The translations under genes and the position numbers were made by a program. The notes beneath the pieces are model-generated. The model had not been told where the DNA came from. It worked only from the letters and a program-made list of their open reading frames with translations, and made no database searches. Source: a virus. From it: a stretch of 24,676 nt of DNA. Below are positions 1 to 9,411 of this stretch, in pieces. The stretch is from IMG/VR virus record IMGVR_UViG_3300028423_000584, positions 1 through 24,676 of that record. One strand, given 5' to 3'. Every line of letters starts with the position of its first letter. The first letter of the stretch is position 1.

Positions 1-1056
1 GTGGATGACGCAGTGCAGTACAACGGCACAGCATATATTGCACTTGTAGATAACGCTAATGTTCAACCAGATACAGACCCCAACACATGGGACATACTCT
101 CTCAAGGTGGCTCTGGAGGTGGAGGAGCTGTAGATGTAACAGCCACTAATGATGCCACTGCTTTTGTCGGGCTTTATGAAGAAGCCACAGGGTCCATTGG
201 AGGTAAAACCAACTCTGGTATCACATACGATGCTGCAAACGAGATATTAAAAGTAACAGAACTAGAGACAGACACTATAGGACCATCGGACGGTATTACC
301 GGAACATATTCAATAAACTCACCAACGTCTCTTACACTTAATCCTACGACAGAGACTGTCAACAATGCACCTCTAATACTCCAAAACTTAACTGAAAATC
401 AAAAAAACTCACTCACTCCCAGCACTGGAGCTGTGATTTACGACACAGTTAATGCGGCTGCTTATATTTGGAGTGGCACCGCCTGGGAAGTAGTCGGCTC
501 TGGCACTGGCGGAGACGTTGGACCAACCGGTCCCACAGGGCCTACAGGGCCTACAGGGCCAGAAGGACCAGAAGGACCTATTGGACCTACAGGTGCTGAT
601 GGTGGAACTACAGATTTCAATTCACTTGACCAACCCAGCTTGACAAGTACTTCGTATGACCAAATAGCATACCCAGCGGCTATTAGAGTACAGGTAACTG
701 TTTCTGGGTTAAATTATTTATTTACTTACCCATTTAGCGGCGTAAACAACCCAGAAATTTACTTAAATCGTGGAACAACAATCGCGTTTAAGTTAAATGT
801 TGGCGGACATCCTTTCTTAATTCAAAGTGACCCTTCAGGTGGGACCAGTTATGCTAATGAGTCAGATGGGCTAGTGCACGTCGCGCCGGATGGAACTGTA
901 TCTACAGGGTCATTGGCTCAAGGAAAAGAAACAGGAACTTTATACTTTACCCTGCCATTTGATATAGCTGGAACAGATGCGACTGTCTACAGGTATATAT
1001 GTCAAATCCATAGCACTATGGTTAATAGCATTACACCTGTTCAAGGTACAACATAG
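1..1056 (+). CDS. Collagen-like tail fibre with plastocyanin-like C-terminal domain (5' partial)
   Basis: The reading frame is open from base 1, so the true start lies left of the window. Residues 1-35 (YNGTAYIAL...NTW) look like a small aromatic carbohydrate-binding (CBM5/12-like) module. Residues 171-200 are about ten Gly-X-Y triplets, mostly GPT/GPE, expected to form a collagen-like triple helix. Residues about 215-351 resemble a cupredoxin: His270 in GGHPF, then Cys334, His337 and Met340 in a C-x2-H-x2-M motif, the spacing seen in amicyanin-type blue copper proteins. The product is most likely a trimeric virion fibre. The stop overlaps the AGGAG ribosome site of the protease gene, so the two genes are probably cotranscribed. 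The role of a copper site in a phage fibre is unknown; the domain may simply be a beta-sandwich for adhesion. Confidence 0.8.
   Translation: MDDAVQYNGTAYIALVDNANVQPDTDPNTWDILSQGGSGGGGAVDVTATNDATAFVGLYEEATGSIGGKTNSGITYDAANEILKVTELETDTIGPSDGITGTYSINSPTSLTLNPTTETVNNAPLILQNLTENQKNSLTPSTGAVIYDTVNAAAYIWSGTAWEVVGSGTGGDVGPTGPTGPTGPTGPEGPEGPIGPTGADGGTTDFNSLDQPSLTSTSYDQIAYPAAIRVQVTVSGLNYLFTYPFSGVNNPEIYLNRGTTIAFKLNVGGHPFLIQSDPSGGTSYANESDGLVHVAPDGTVSTGSLAQGKETGTLYFTLPFDIAGTDATVYRYICQIHSTMVNSITPVQGTT
532..576 (+). repeat. Nonamer tandem repeat encoding GPT/GPE collagen triplets
   Basis: Five consecutive 9-base units are present: one cccacaggg, two cctacaggg and two ccagaagga. They are in frame with the fibre gene. 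Slippage here would change fibre length by three residues without breaking the frame. Confidence 0.8.
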
Positions 1057-1068
1057 GAGCTAACAAAA

Positions 1069-2658
1069 GTGGCTGATGACCTAAGAGAGTTTGTTGTAAA
1101 TGCGCCCGATAAAGAGACTGCTGATTCCCTATTAAAAGAACTTATAGAGGATGGCAGTGTTAACCCAGAAACCATTCCCGAAAGACCAGTTACTGTTGCA
1201 GATGAAAGACCAAATAACCCTTACAATACAGTTTATTTAATTAACGAAGAGGAAGCTCAAAGACTTAGAAAAGACCCTCGAGTAGGCGAGGTAAGAGATA
1301 CAACTCAAACTATTGCCCAAAAAATGGCTTTTCAAACAGGGGACTTCAATAAAGATTCTACAAATACTGGTGAAAAGTTTAATTGGGGCCTACTTAGACA
1401 TATAAAAGAAACTAACGTTTACGGAAGCTCTACTGCAGACCCTGGACTTTCATATGACTATGTTTTAGACGGTACAGGCGTGGACATAGTTGTCATAGAT
1501 AGCGGTATAGAACCAGACCACCCTGAATTTCAAGATTCCAATGGAGTAAGCAGAGTCCAACAAATAAACTGGTTCACTCAATCGGGCGTTTTTGGAACTC
1601 AGCCAAATGGTTTTTATGCTGACTATGACGGTCACGGGACCCATGTTGCAAGCATAGCTGCTGGCAAAACTTTTGGCTGGGCAAAAAACGCTCACATTTT
1701 CTCTATCAAGCTAACTGACTTAAGAGGGCCTAGTGACCCGTTTGGCGGATTAAGCATTACTCAGGCTTTTGACGTATTGATTGGCTGGCATCAAAATAAA
1801 ACTAATGGCAGACCCACCGTACTAGTCAACTCCTGGGGGACATTGATATTTTGGCACGAAGATTTAAATGCCTTCTCGTTTAGGAGCGACGGCTCGGGCA
1901 CATTCTACTCAGTAAATGGGGGCGAATACAGGGGTACTGCATGGACTGGTTCAACAAAAGATTTAGCTAAAGGCCATGTAGGTGCACCTTACGGGAATAA
2001 TGTATATGCATTCCCTTGGCAGTCTCCATCTATAGATATAGATATAACCCTGTGCATAGATGCCGGAATTGTGGTCTGCAATGCCGGTGGAAACGAGCGA
2101 CAAAAAGTAGCCACATTCTCTGACCCAGATTATAGTAACTACATAACTTTAGAAAATTTAACAAATTCTTTTTATTATCATAGAGGAGGAAGCCCAAATA
2201 TTAGAAATTATAGCGGGTTTCAAGTAGGTGCTCTATCTTCTCTCACCCTGGGCCCGACCTCTAATCAAGAGAAAAAATCCGTTTATTCTAACGCTGGACC
2301 TGGCATAAACATTTACGCAGCGGGTGACAGCATCATGGGGGCTATGAGTGCGGAAAATGTATATCCAGGCTCTGCTGATTATCATGGGGATGCAACATTC
2401 TTACAAACAGCAATTAGTGGGACTTCGTTCTCTGCACCGCAAGTGGCTGGTTTAGCCGCTTTACTGCTGCAAATCCACCCAAACTGGACCAATAAGCAAG
2501 TAGTTAAGTACTTAATAGACCAAACAAAGCCAACTTTATATACAACTGGTCAAGACAACGATTATCAAGATACTGCTTCTTTATATGGAGGAGATAGTAG
2601 GAACGCATATATACCATTTGGTGAGAGAAAAGTCTTTACTTATAACGAAGTCGTTTAA
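1069..2658 (+). CDS. Subtilisin-like serine protease (peptidase S8) in the fibre module
   Basis: The 529-residue product carries the S8 triad: Asp144 in VVIDSGIEPDHPEF, His189 in DGHGTHVASIAAG and Ser453 in GTSFSAPQVAGLAALLL, with the oxyanion-hole Asn in NAGGNE (about 338-343). Residues 1-95 look like an inhibitor-I9-type propeptide (YLINEEEAQRLRKDPRVGEV), which suggests autoprocessing. No signal peptide is visible, so it is probably assembled into the virion or acts in the cytoplasm rather than being secreted. The GTG start is supported by AGGAG nine bases upstream and by the tight junction with the fibre gene. Its place between two collagen-like fibres suggests fibre maturation or degradation of host surface protein; both ideas are inference. 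The family assignment is very secure. Confidence 0.93.
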   Translation: MADDLREFVVNAPDKETADSLLKELIEDGSVNPETIPERPVTVADERPNNPYNTVYLINEEEAQRLRKDPRVGEVRDTTQTIAQKMAFQTGDFNKDSTNTGEKFNWGLLRHIKETNVYGSSTADPGLSYDYVLDGTGVDIVVIDSGIEPDHPEFQDSNGVSRVQQINWFTQSGVFGTQPNGFYADYDGHGTHVASIAAGKTFGWAKNAHIFSIKLTDLRGPSDPFGGLSITQAFDVLIGWHQNKTNGRPTVLVNSWGTLIFWHEDLNAFSFRSDGSGTFYSVNGGEYRGTAWTGSTKDLAKGHVGAPYGNNVYAFPWQSPSIDIDITLCIDAGIVVCNAGGNERQKVATFSDPDYSNYITLENLTNSFYYHRGGSPNIRNYSGFQVGALSSLTLGPTSNQEKKSVYSNAGPGINIYAAGDSIMGAMSAENVYPGSADYHGDATFLQTAISGTSFSAPQVAGLAALLLQIHPNWTNKQVVKYLIDQTKPTLYTTGQDNDYQDTASLYGGDSRNAYIPFGERKVFTYNEVV

Positions 2659-2690
2659 TTAAAATCAGCAAATGCGTTGTATAATTAAAG
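2654..2690 (+). promoter_or_regulatory. Possible promoter and AT-rich inverted repeat upstream of the large fibre gene
   Basis: The 87-base gap before the fibre gene holds a perfect TATAAT at 2680-2685. An 8-base inverted repeat, TTTAATTA (2654-2661) and TAATTAAA (2682-2689), flanks it. No convincing -35 box is present at normal spacing. The repeat could be an operator or a weak terminator for the protease gene. The rest of the gap, to the start codon at 2746, shows nothing clear apart from a weak purine-rich ribosome site (agagagaa). Confidence 0.35.
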
Positions 2691-2745
2691 GTAGACTTGC
2701 GATAGCTTCAGTCGCCATCAATGGAAAGACTAGAGAGAATAAATA

Positions 2746-5700
2746 ATGCCATTAGACTTCCCCAACACCCCGAGCAACGATGCTATCTACACTGCTCCAG
2801 ACGGCAGGCAGTGGCAGTGGGATGGAACTACTTGGAATTCCGTAGAGACCCAAATTGCAACGGGAGCTACTGGCCCTAAAGGCGACCCAGGGCAAGACGG
2901 CGCTATCGGGCCCACAGGGCCAACAGGTCCCCAAGGGACAAATATTAATCTACTCGGCTCTGTTGCAAACGCTGGCAGCCTACCCCTGACAAATAACACA
3001 GTTAATGACGCATATATAACCCAAGACACCGGGGAAATTTATATCTGGGATGGCGGTCAGTGGTCCAATGCCGGAAATATTGTGGGACCACAAGGTGATA
3101 TTGGACCGCAAGGTGATACTGGACCGCAAGGTGATACTGGACCGCAAGGGGACGTAGGACCTCAAGGCGACGAGGGCCCGTTGGGTCCAACCGGTCCTCA
3201 AGGTACAAATATAAACTTGGTAGGCTCAATAGATGACGAAACAGCACTGCAAGGATTAGTAGACGGGGGCGGACTTTCGGATAGCGATGCATATGTAGAT
3301 TTATCCACAGGTGATGTATATGTGTATTCAGCTACCCTCAATAATTTCTTTAATGCTGGCCCTATTAATGGACCCACCGGGCCCCAGGGACCTCAAGGTG
3401 AGGTAGGTCCTCAGGGCGATGCGGGAATACAAGGTGATACGGGGCCGCAAGGTCCGGTAGGACCGACTGGTCCTGAATCGACTGTGGCCGGACCACAAGG
3501 GCCACAAGGTGAGACCGGGCCTCAAGGGGAGCTAGGGCCAACAGGGCCTCAGGGGGCCTCTATTGTTCTTCTTGGTTCTGTACCAACCGTTGCAGATTTG
3601 CCAAGCGCTGATAACTCAATCAATGATGCTTATGTGGTTACTGCACTAGGTGACTTATATGTTTGGGATGGCGTACAGTGGAATTCGGTCGGTCAAATTG
3701 TTGGGCCTACCGGTCCGAAAGGAGACCCTGGCCCCACAGGTCAGACGGGACCAGAAGGGCCAACAGGACCTCAAGGTACAGCCATCAAGCTTTACGGCTC
3801 TGTAATAACAGAAGCAAACCTACCAGCAGCAACCAATGATATTACTTACCAAGTCACCATTGAGACCGGAGCTGATGGCGTCAGGTATCACATGGACGGT
3901 AGGTCCACACCAACACTCTTCCTGAGCCCCGGAGGAACCTACACTTTCAACCAGTTCAATGGCTCTAACTTAAATAATGAGATGTATCTTTCCGAGACAC
4001 CAGGTGGACATCACTCTCTTGGTGGGACTGTTGCAGAAGCAGAATATACAACTGGCGTAACTTATACTGGAACCTCTGGTAGCAACGGATTCTTAGAGTT
4101 TGTTGTACCCGTTGACGCACCCTCAGTTCTCTACTTTGTAAGCAAAAACACACCCAACTATGGTGCTGGCGGCTCACTAGATATAAAAGATAATGCAATA
4201 AACGATGCTTACGTAAATCAAGAGAATGGTGACCTGTACGTTTGGGGTGGCTCAAGCTATACCAATGTTGGACAGATTGTTGGTCCACAAGGAGAAGTTG
4301 GACCGCAGGGGCCCCAAGGTGAAAAAGGTGATAAGGGAGATAAAGGTGACACCGGTAACAGTGGTGGTATCACCTTTGATGTTTCTGTACCGCTTACTTA
4401 TGACTCCTATACAATCAACGGCTCAGCTAACCCGACCTTATCTCTTATTAGAGGTCACAGGTATGTATTTAACTTAGACGCCAGCGTAACAGGATATAAC
4501 TTTAGATTTATGACCGTAGACGGGCCTTACGGACCTGGTTTTGAATACTCCACTGGAATTACTAATGTTGGTGCTGATAGCGGCGAGATTATATTTGAGG
4601 TACCATTTGACGCGCCTGACAACTTGTATTATGTATCAGAAGCTGACTCTACTCTTGCCGGGGATATAGTTGTTTCTAACCTTGGCCCTCAGGGGCCTCA
4701 GGGTCCTCAAGGTGAGCAAGGTATTCAGGGTGTAAGAGGTCCAACAGGTTCAACTGGTTTTCTAGATATTAGTTCTGAAACTTTTGAGACACTTGACCAG
4801 CTTAGGATTGCACATCCAACGGGCGACCCTGGAGACGCTTATTTTGTTGTAGGTGTTCTATATGTGTGGGACACTGACCTTGGAGACTGGAGAGCGACTG
4901 GCGACCTGCTTGGGCCCGAAGGCCCTGAAGGAGAGCGTCAAGCAATTAACTATGCTGTAAATGGTGGATTTGATTTCTGGCAGCGTGGTACCACAGGAGA
5001 TATGAACACTGCTCCATATTATGGCCCAGATAGATTCCAGGTATACCGAGGAGGTGGAGCTGGTGGAGGTACATACTCGCAGCAAACTACCTCTGTAAGT
5101 GGCTTTGAGTATGCGCTCAGGATTCAAAGAGATGCGGGAACCACTAGTACCTCAAGTATGAACATAGCAACTAGCTTGGATTCCAGAGATGTTGCTTCAC
5201 TTACCGGGGGACCCGTAACAGTTTCCTTCTGGGCAAGAGCTGGCGATAATATGTCTTCTACCTCTAAAGCTATAACATTAGAGCTGCTAACAGGAGACGG
5301 CACAAATGGAAATATCCAAACAGGTCTGTCAACAGAGACTGTAGAGTCTTCTTCTGTGTTTAACTTAGGCACAAACTTTGTTAGATTCTCTGCAACTATC
5401 CAAGACCTGTCAGCATTTGTGACACAGTTTGGTATAAAAATTTCTTATGTACCAGTAGGTACCGCAGGAACAAATGATTGGATTGAAGTTACAGGTGTTC
5501 AAATAGAGCAGAGCAACCAGATTTCTCCATTTAGACGTTCTGGCTACACACCTCTATCTGAGTTTGAAAATTGTATACGCTATTACTATGCGTCCCCAGA
5601 TGCCACTTATGGGGGAATGTACAGCGGAGACGTTACTTCAGGAAGTGCCTACTACGCCTTCTACAACTTACCTGTTCCTATGAGAAGAGTACCCGATGTA

Positions 5701-5853
5701 AGTGTTACATCGGTTGGTGCAATTGGATTTAATAACACAGCTGGAAGCACCTCTCAAGAAACCGAAAATTCATTCGTTGAATCTAGAACCGCCACAGGCA
5801 CAAACGCGGGAGCTTTCTACGCCAGTTCTTTCGTGGCAGACGCCGAGCTATAA
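2746..5853 (+). CDS. Large modular collagen-like tail fibre
   Basis: The product has 1035 residues. The N-terminal 35 residues ([20 protein letters not shown]) are typical of phage fibre starts. The middle alternates Gly-X-Y collagen runs with about five copies of a 45-50 residue module of the form [25 protein letters not shown]. Two cupredoxin-like beta-sandwich regions occur, at about 365-480 and 540-645; both lack the Cys-His-Met ligands seen in the first fibre gene. One lies inside a module copy. The C-terminal 270 residues begin [16 protein letters not shown] and contain [17 protein letters not shown] and a C-I-R-Y-Y motif, a carbohydrate-binding-like beta-sandwich common at phage fibre tips. 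It is probably a receptor-binding fibre. The gene is followed after 13 bases by the next fibre gene. Confidence 0.88.
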   Translation: MPLDFPNTPSNDAIYTAPDGRQWQWDGTTWNSVETQIATGATGPKGDPGQDGAIGPTGPTGPQGTNINLLGSVANAGSLPLTNNTVNDAYITQDTGEIYIWDGGQWSNAGNIVGPQGDIGPQGDTGPQGDTGPQGDVGPQGDEGPLGPTGPQGTNINLVGSIDDETALQGLVDGGGLSDSDAYVDLSTGDVYVYSATLNNFFNAGPINGPTGPQGPQGEVGPQGDAGIQGDTGPQGPVGPTGPESTVAGPQGPQGETGPQGELGPTGPQGASIVLLGSVPTVADLPSADNSINDAYVVTALGDLYVWDGVQWNSVGQIVGPTGPKGDPGPTGQTGPEGPTGPQGTAIKLYGSVITEANLPAATNDITYQVTIETGADGVRYHMDGRSTPTLFLSPGGTYTFNQFNGSNLNNEMYLSETPGGHHSLGGTVAEAEYTTGVTYTGTSGSNGFLEFVVPVDAPSVLYFVSKNTPNYGAGGSLDIKDNAINDAYVNQENGDLYVWGGSSYTNVGQIVGPQGEVGPQGPQGEKGDKGDKGDTGNSGGITFDVSVPLTYDSYTINGSANPTLSLIRGHRYVFNLDASVTGYNFRFMTVDGPYGPGFEYSTGITNVGADSGEIIFEVPFDAPDNLYYVSEADSTLAGDIVVSNLGPQGPQGPQGEQGIQGVRGPTGSTGFLDISSETFETLDQLRIAHPTGDPGDAYFVVGVLYVWDTDLGDWRATGDLLGPEGPEGERQAINYAVNGGFDFWQRGTTGDMNTAPYYGPDRFQVYRGGGAGGGTYSQQTTSVSGFEYALRIQRDAGTTSTSSMNIATSLDSRDVASLTGGPVTVSFWARAGDNMSSTSKAITLELLTGDGTNGNIQTGLSTETVESSSVFNLGTNFVRFSATIQDLSAFVTQFGIKISYVPVGTAGTNDWIEVTGVQIEQSNQISPFRRSGYTPLSEFENCIRYYYASPDATYGGMYSGDVTSGSAYYAFYNLPVPMRRVPDVSVTSVGAIGFNNTAGSTSQETENSFVESRTATGTNAGAFYASSFVADAEL
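3085..3156 (+). repeat. 18-base tandem repeat in a collagen-like tract
   Basis: Four 18-base units in tandem encode GPQGDx triplet pairs. The second and third (3103-3120, 3121-3138) are identical; the first and fourth differ at a few bases. Unit length is a multiple of three, so copy-number change would keep the frame and alter the length of the fibre shaft. Confidence 0.8.
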
Positions 5854-5866
5854 GTAAAGGAAAATA

Positions 5867-7690
5867 ATGCCAGTAAGAAGAGTTGGATACACAACACCTC
5901 CAGCAGACCAAACTACCCTTTTGGCGGTATCAGATTACTTTGCCGTAGCCTCTGTAATTGTATCTAACCGAAACGAGCTACCGGTCAGCACAACTATTTA
6001 TGTTGACCCCGTAGAAGCAGGTCTGGCAGAGTCTGCTCGTATATACCTGGCTAATGAAGTAGAGGTTGGTGCTGGTCAAAGCTATGAGACATTCAGATTT
6101 GCAATTAACGTAGGCGACCGAGTTCAGGTTACGGCTGACCGTGCAAACGTAAGCTTCTCTATGACAAGCGCCTATGAACTACAGGGACGAGCAAACGTAA
6201 CCTACTCCCCCATCCAACCTGACTCGCCGCAGGTTGGAGACATATGGTTAGACAGTAATAGCGACGAACTATATTTCAGACTACCTACCGGAAGTTGGAG
6301 GCAAGTAGTAAAGGTTGCCGACCAAGGACCGACTGGACCAACGGGACCTCAGGGTATTCAAGGAGTAGAAGGCGACCCTGGAGAGCCCGGTGCTGGAATC
6401 TTTATTAAGGGTCAATACAATACTTTAGCTGAGCTCAGGGAAGAGCAACCCTTAGGATTAATTGGAGATGGATATCTAGTAGAGGAAAATCTCTATGTCT
6501 GGGACAACATTAGTCTCGACTGGGTAGATATTGGACCGATAGTAGGACCTACGGGGCCACAAGGTCTTCAAGGAGATGTTGGATTACAAGGCCCAACCGG
6601 CTCTACGGGACCCACCGGGCCATCCGGAGGACCTACCGGACCAACGGGTCCAACAGGGCCTACTGGAGCGCAAGGTGTTCAAGGTATTCAAGGTAGTCAA
6701 GGCGAACTGGGACCAACGGGCCCTGAGGGGCCTGTTGGCTTAATTTATAGGGGAGAGTGGGTAGATAGTGCAAACTATGTGGAAAGAAACGTTGTCACAT
6801 ATCAGGGCAGTACCTATATAACAGAAACTTTTGAGAATGTAAGTGGTGTTGGTTTTAATCCAGGCGCTGTAGGTTCTAATTGGCAAATACTAGCTCAAGC
6901 TGGTGAAAAAGGCGATATAGGTGATACCGGGCCTCAGGGTGATACAGGACCACAAGGTGAGCTTGGTCCAGTTGGTCTAACGTGGAGGAATACCTGGTCA
7001 GAACTAGCGGCCTATGATAAAGGTGACGCTGTCTTCTTTCAAGGTTCAGGCTATTATGCAACAAGCAACTTAAATGTTAGTGGTGTTGAGTACTTCCCGG
7101 GAGCAACAGGTGCAAACTGGGCCATCCTAGTACAAAAAGGTGACACGGGACCAGAGGGTCCCCAAGGTATTAGAGGTATTCAAGGAATTCAAGGTCCTCA
7201 AGGTGAGCAGGGACTATCAATTAACTTCAAAGGTACAGTAAACACAGCATCTGACCTACCTACTTCGGGGAACGTGCTAAATGATGCATACATTGTTCTA
7301 GATACAAAGAATGCATACGTATGGAATGGTACAGACTTCCAAAACATTGGTCCTATTGTCGGCCCCGAGGGAGATAGGGGTCCTGTAGGTCCCCAAGGAC
7401 CTCAAGGTGAGCAAGGTCCACAAGGACCTCAAGGTAATCAGGGTGTACAAGGCGAGCAAGGTGAGCAAGGACCTCAAGGTGAGCAAGGTATTCAGGGGCC
7501 TCAGGGTGATACCGGACCGCTGTCCGCAGTAGATGACCCTCTAAACATAAAAGCAGACGGAAACACAATTGAATTAGTAGACGGATATGTGTATGACGTA
7601 GATGCTTCTGACTTTAAAATTATTTATGTAAAGAGCGGTCAAAGTGGTCCTAGTAATCCCCGTACTGGAGATGTTTGGATTAGTTACTAA
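5867..7690 (+). CDS. Collagen-like tail fibre with carbohydrate-binding modules
   Basis: The product has 607 residues. The N-terminal 130 residues form a separate beta-rich head ([21 protein letters not shown]) ending in a PQVGDIWLD motif that reappears at the C-terminus as [10 protein letters not shown]. The remainder alternates Gly-X-Y runs with two copies of the LYVWD module shared with the preceding fibre. Two CBM5/12-like modules ([20 protein letters not shown]... and [20 protein letters not shown]...) each end in a NW-Q-I/A-L motif. The ribosome site AAAGGA lies 5 to 6 bases before the ATG. Expected location is the virion tail, binding host surface glycan; ligand identity cannot be read. 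The stop codon shares one base with the next ATG (TAATG), implying translational coupling. Confidence 0.87.
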   Translation: MPVRRVGYTTPPADQTTLLAVSDYFAVASVIVSNRNELPVSTTIYVDPVEAGLAESARIYLANEVEVGAGQSYETFRFAINVGDRVQVTADRANVSFSMTSAYELQGRANVTYSPIQPDSPQVGDIWLDSNSDELYFRLPTGSWRQVVKVADQGPTGPTGPQGIQGVEGDPGEPGAGIFIKGQYNTLAELREEQPLGLIGDGYLVEENLYVWDNISLDWVDIGPIVGPTGPQGLQGDVGLQGPTGSTGPTGPSGGPTGPTGPTGPTGAQGVQGIQGSQGELGPTGPEGPVGLIYRGEWVDSANYVERNVVTYQGSTYITETFENVSGVGFNPGAVGSNWQILAQAGEKGDIGDTGPQGDTGPQGELGPVGLTWRNTWSELAAYDKGDAVFFQGSGYYATSNLNVSGVEYFPGATGANWAILVQKGDTGPEGPQGIRGIQGIQGPQGEQGLSINFKGTVNTASDLPTSGNVLNDAYIVLDTKNAYVWNGTDFQNIGPIVGPEGDRGPVGPQGPQGEQGPQGPQGNQGVQGEQGEQGPQGEQGIQGPQGDTGPLSAVDDPLNIKADGNTIELVDGYVYDVDASDFKIIYVKSGQSGPSNPRTGDVWISY

Positions 7691-9075
7691 TGGCAAGAAG
7701 TATATATAGATTAGGAAGTACAGCAAACACTCGTTTCACAGAGTTTAGTAATGAATTCCTAATGACACCTATAACCGCACCTAGCCTAGGTGTATATAGT
7801 GGTGCAGTAGGGGAAGAATTTAAGCAGCCAGTCAGAATGAGTCAATTTGCCTTATTTTTTCTAAGCAGTTCTAGCGGAACCATTAGGATGAGGATGCCTA
7901 ACAGTTTGCCAGGAACAGACGGCTACGCGGACGACCAAACTAAAACAGCTAGGGGTGAAGAGCGTGACTATCCAAACATACCTAAGTTTGGCGGTGACCG
8001 TTTTTATTATGGTTTTTCTAAGGGCGATACAGCAAGAACCTCATTCTATGCGGGCGGAAACGATGGCATATATGCCCGTCGAGGGCAAGACGTGTTTGAC
8101 CGACAACTCTACGCTGAGTTTTATGTGGACACAGTTCCAGGCCCCGTAACGGGTTTAGGGCTATCAGTTCAAGGGCCAGACTCTATATATGTAGCTTGGA
8201 ACGCACCTAGCGATACAGGTGGTATCCCCTTGAGCGGGTATTCTGTATTTTATAGACAAAGTGGGACCAGCACTTGGAACTTTGCATCAGCACCAGGTAG
8301 ATTTACAACAAATACAACAATTTCAGGATTAAGTGCCGATACAACTTATGAAGTTGCAGTAGGAGCGCGTAATAATATATCAAAAGCTCACGGAGGTTCT
8401 AATACCAGTCCCTCTTACCACACTGGAAGGAGAGATACAGCATCTGCTACAACAGCATCGCTAGTTTCTAAACCAGAAAACAGCTTAGGTCTGACTAACG
8501 CCACACAAACTAGCTTTGACATAAGGTGGGAAGTGTCAAACAACCCAACAAGCGTACAAGTTTCTGTTAGCAATGGTTCAGTGTTCTATTCGAGTTCAGG
8601 CAATGAGACAATATCAGGACTTACTCCAAACACTACATATAGTGTAACAATAACTTCTAGTAACTCGGCCGGTTCAGATACAGATAGTAATACAATCACA
8701 ACTCTTCTACCTACGCCCACTCTGACTATGTCAGCAGAAGCCATTGATTCAACTTCCGCCCGCGTTATATGGAACAGCGAAAACGCATCCTCTGTAACGG
8801 TAACTGGAACTAACTTGAACTCATCCAGTTTGTCGGGCAATGAGATAGTAGAGAATCTAGAGCCTGGTGAAATTTACTTTTGGTCAGGTACGGCTAGCAA
8901 CCGAGATTCATCAACAGAGGCTCAAACGCCACGTATACAGCTACCAAATATAATTGGCGGGGTATGGAATGGCTCTGAATGGGGGCTCCCCGCAATTAAG
9001 AGGTGGAATGGCAGCAGCTGGGGCTCTACGGAAGTGAGAGTCTGGACCGGAAGTGAATGGAAACTCTGGGCATAA
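7690..9075 (+). CDS. Fibronectin type III tail protein
   Basis: The product has 461 residues. The first 150 residues form an unassigned domain with an ARRGQDVFDRQLYAEFYVDT segment. Residues about 149-238 are a clear FN3 domain (VPGPVTGLGLSV...IYVAW...YSVFYRQSGTSTW...ISGLSADTTYEVAVGARN). Two more FN3-like repeats follow at about 255-335 and 337-415, with the ISGLTPNTTYSVTITSSNSAG signature. The tail from about 424 has three Trp-rich short repeats (WNGSEW, WNGSSWG, WTGSEWKLW), likely a surface-binding tip. FN3 domains are common in actinophage tails. It is the last gene of the fibre block and is coupled to the previous one by TAATG. Confidence 0.85.
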   Translation: MARSIYRLGSTANTRFTEFSNEFLMTPITAPSLGVYSGAVGEEFKQPVRMSQFALFFLSSSSGTIRMRMPNSLPGTDGYADDQTKTARGEERDYPNIPKFGGDRFYYGFSKGDTARTSFYAGGNDGIYARRGQDVFDRQLYAEFYVDTVPGPVTGLGLSVQGPDSIYVAWNAPSDTGGIPLSGYSVFYRQSGTSTWNFASAPGRFTTNTTISGLSADTTYEVAVGARNNISKAHGGSNTSPSYHTGRRDTASATTASLVSKPENSLGLTNATQTSFDIRWEVSNNPTSVQVSVSNGSVFYSSSGNETISGLTPNTTYSVTITSSNSAGSDTDSNTITTLLPTPTLTMSAEAIDSTSARVIWNSENASSVTVTGTNLNSSSLSGNEIVENLEPGEIYFWSGTASNRDSSTEAQTPRIQLPNIIGGVWNGSEWGLPAIKRWNGSSWGSTEVRVWTGSEWKLWA

Positions 9076-9135
9076 TATTCCCAAAAATTAAAAATATCTG
9101 TTAGTATACAGTCATAAAACACTCAAGGAGTAACT

Positions 9136-9411
9136 ATGGCTCTATCAGATGCTCTTCAAACTGAAATCAAGAAGTACGCTCTCCGCGGCGAATGCACCGT
9201 TGCAAAGGTCGCCGAGCTACATCTTTCTGGTGAAGACAAAGAACTATATCTAAAAGTATTAAACAACAGCAATCAACGCGACCCAGAGTTTTTATCGACG
9301 GAGAGATTAGCTCACCTCATGCGTTCCGAGGGATACGAGGGAGTAAGTCCTTCCTCAATTAACCGCCATCGAAATAAAATTTGCCCATGCTATAGGTCAG
9401 GTAGAAATTAA
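9136..9411 (+). CDS. Small putative helix-turn-helix DNA-binding protein
   Basis: The product has 91 residues and is rich in charged helices. The segment LSTERLAHLMRSEGYEGVSPSSINRHR (about residues 53-80) reads like a helix-turn-helix with a basic recognition helix, followed by a C-terminal K-I-C-P-C-Y-R tail. A strong AAGGAG site sits five bases before the ATG. A possible TATACA box lies in the 60-base gap upstream (about 9104-9109) but has no good -35. The stop overlaps the metallophosphoesterase start by one base (TAATG). Similar small proteins occur next to phosphoesterase genes in actinophages, sometimes called small terminase or regulators; I cannot choose between these roles. Confidence 0.65.
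   Translation: MALSDALQTEIKKYALRGECTVAKVAELHLSGEDKELYLKVLNNSNQRDPEFLSTERLAHLMRSEGYEGVSPSSINRHRNKICPCYRSGRN

Noticed and set aside
3085-3156. Short direct repeats resembling a CRISPR array
   Set aside because: Units are contiguous with no spacers and encode collagen triplets in frame.
2752-3525. Several minus-strand ORFs inside the collagen-like gene
   Set aside because: They are shadows of low-complexity Gly-X-Y coding sequence: repetitive, without ribosome sites or family features.
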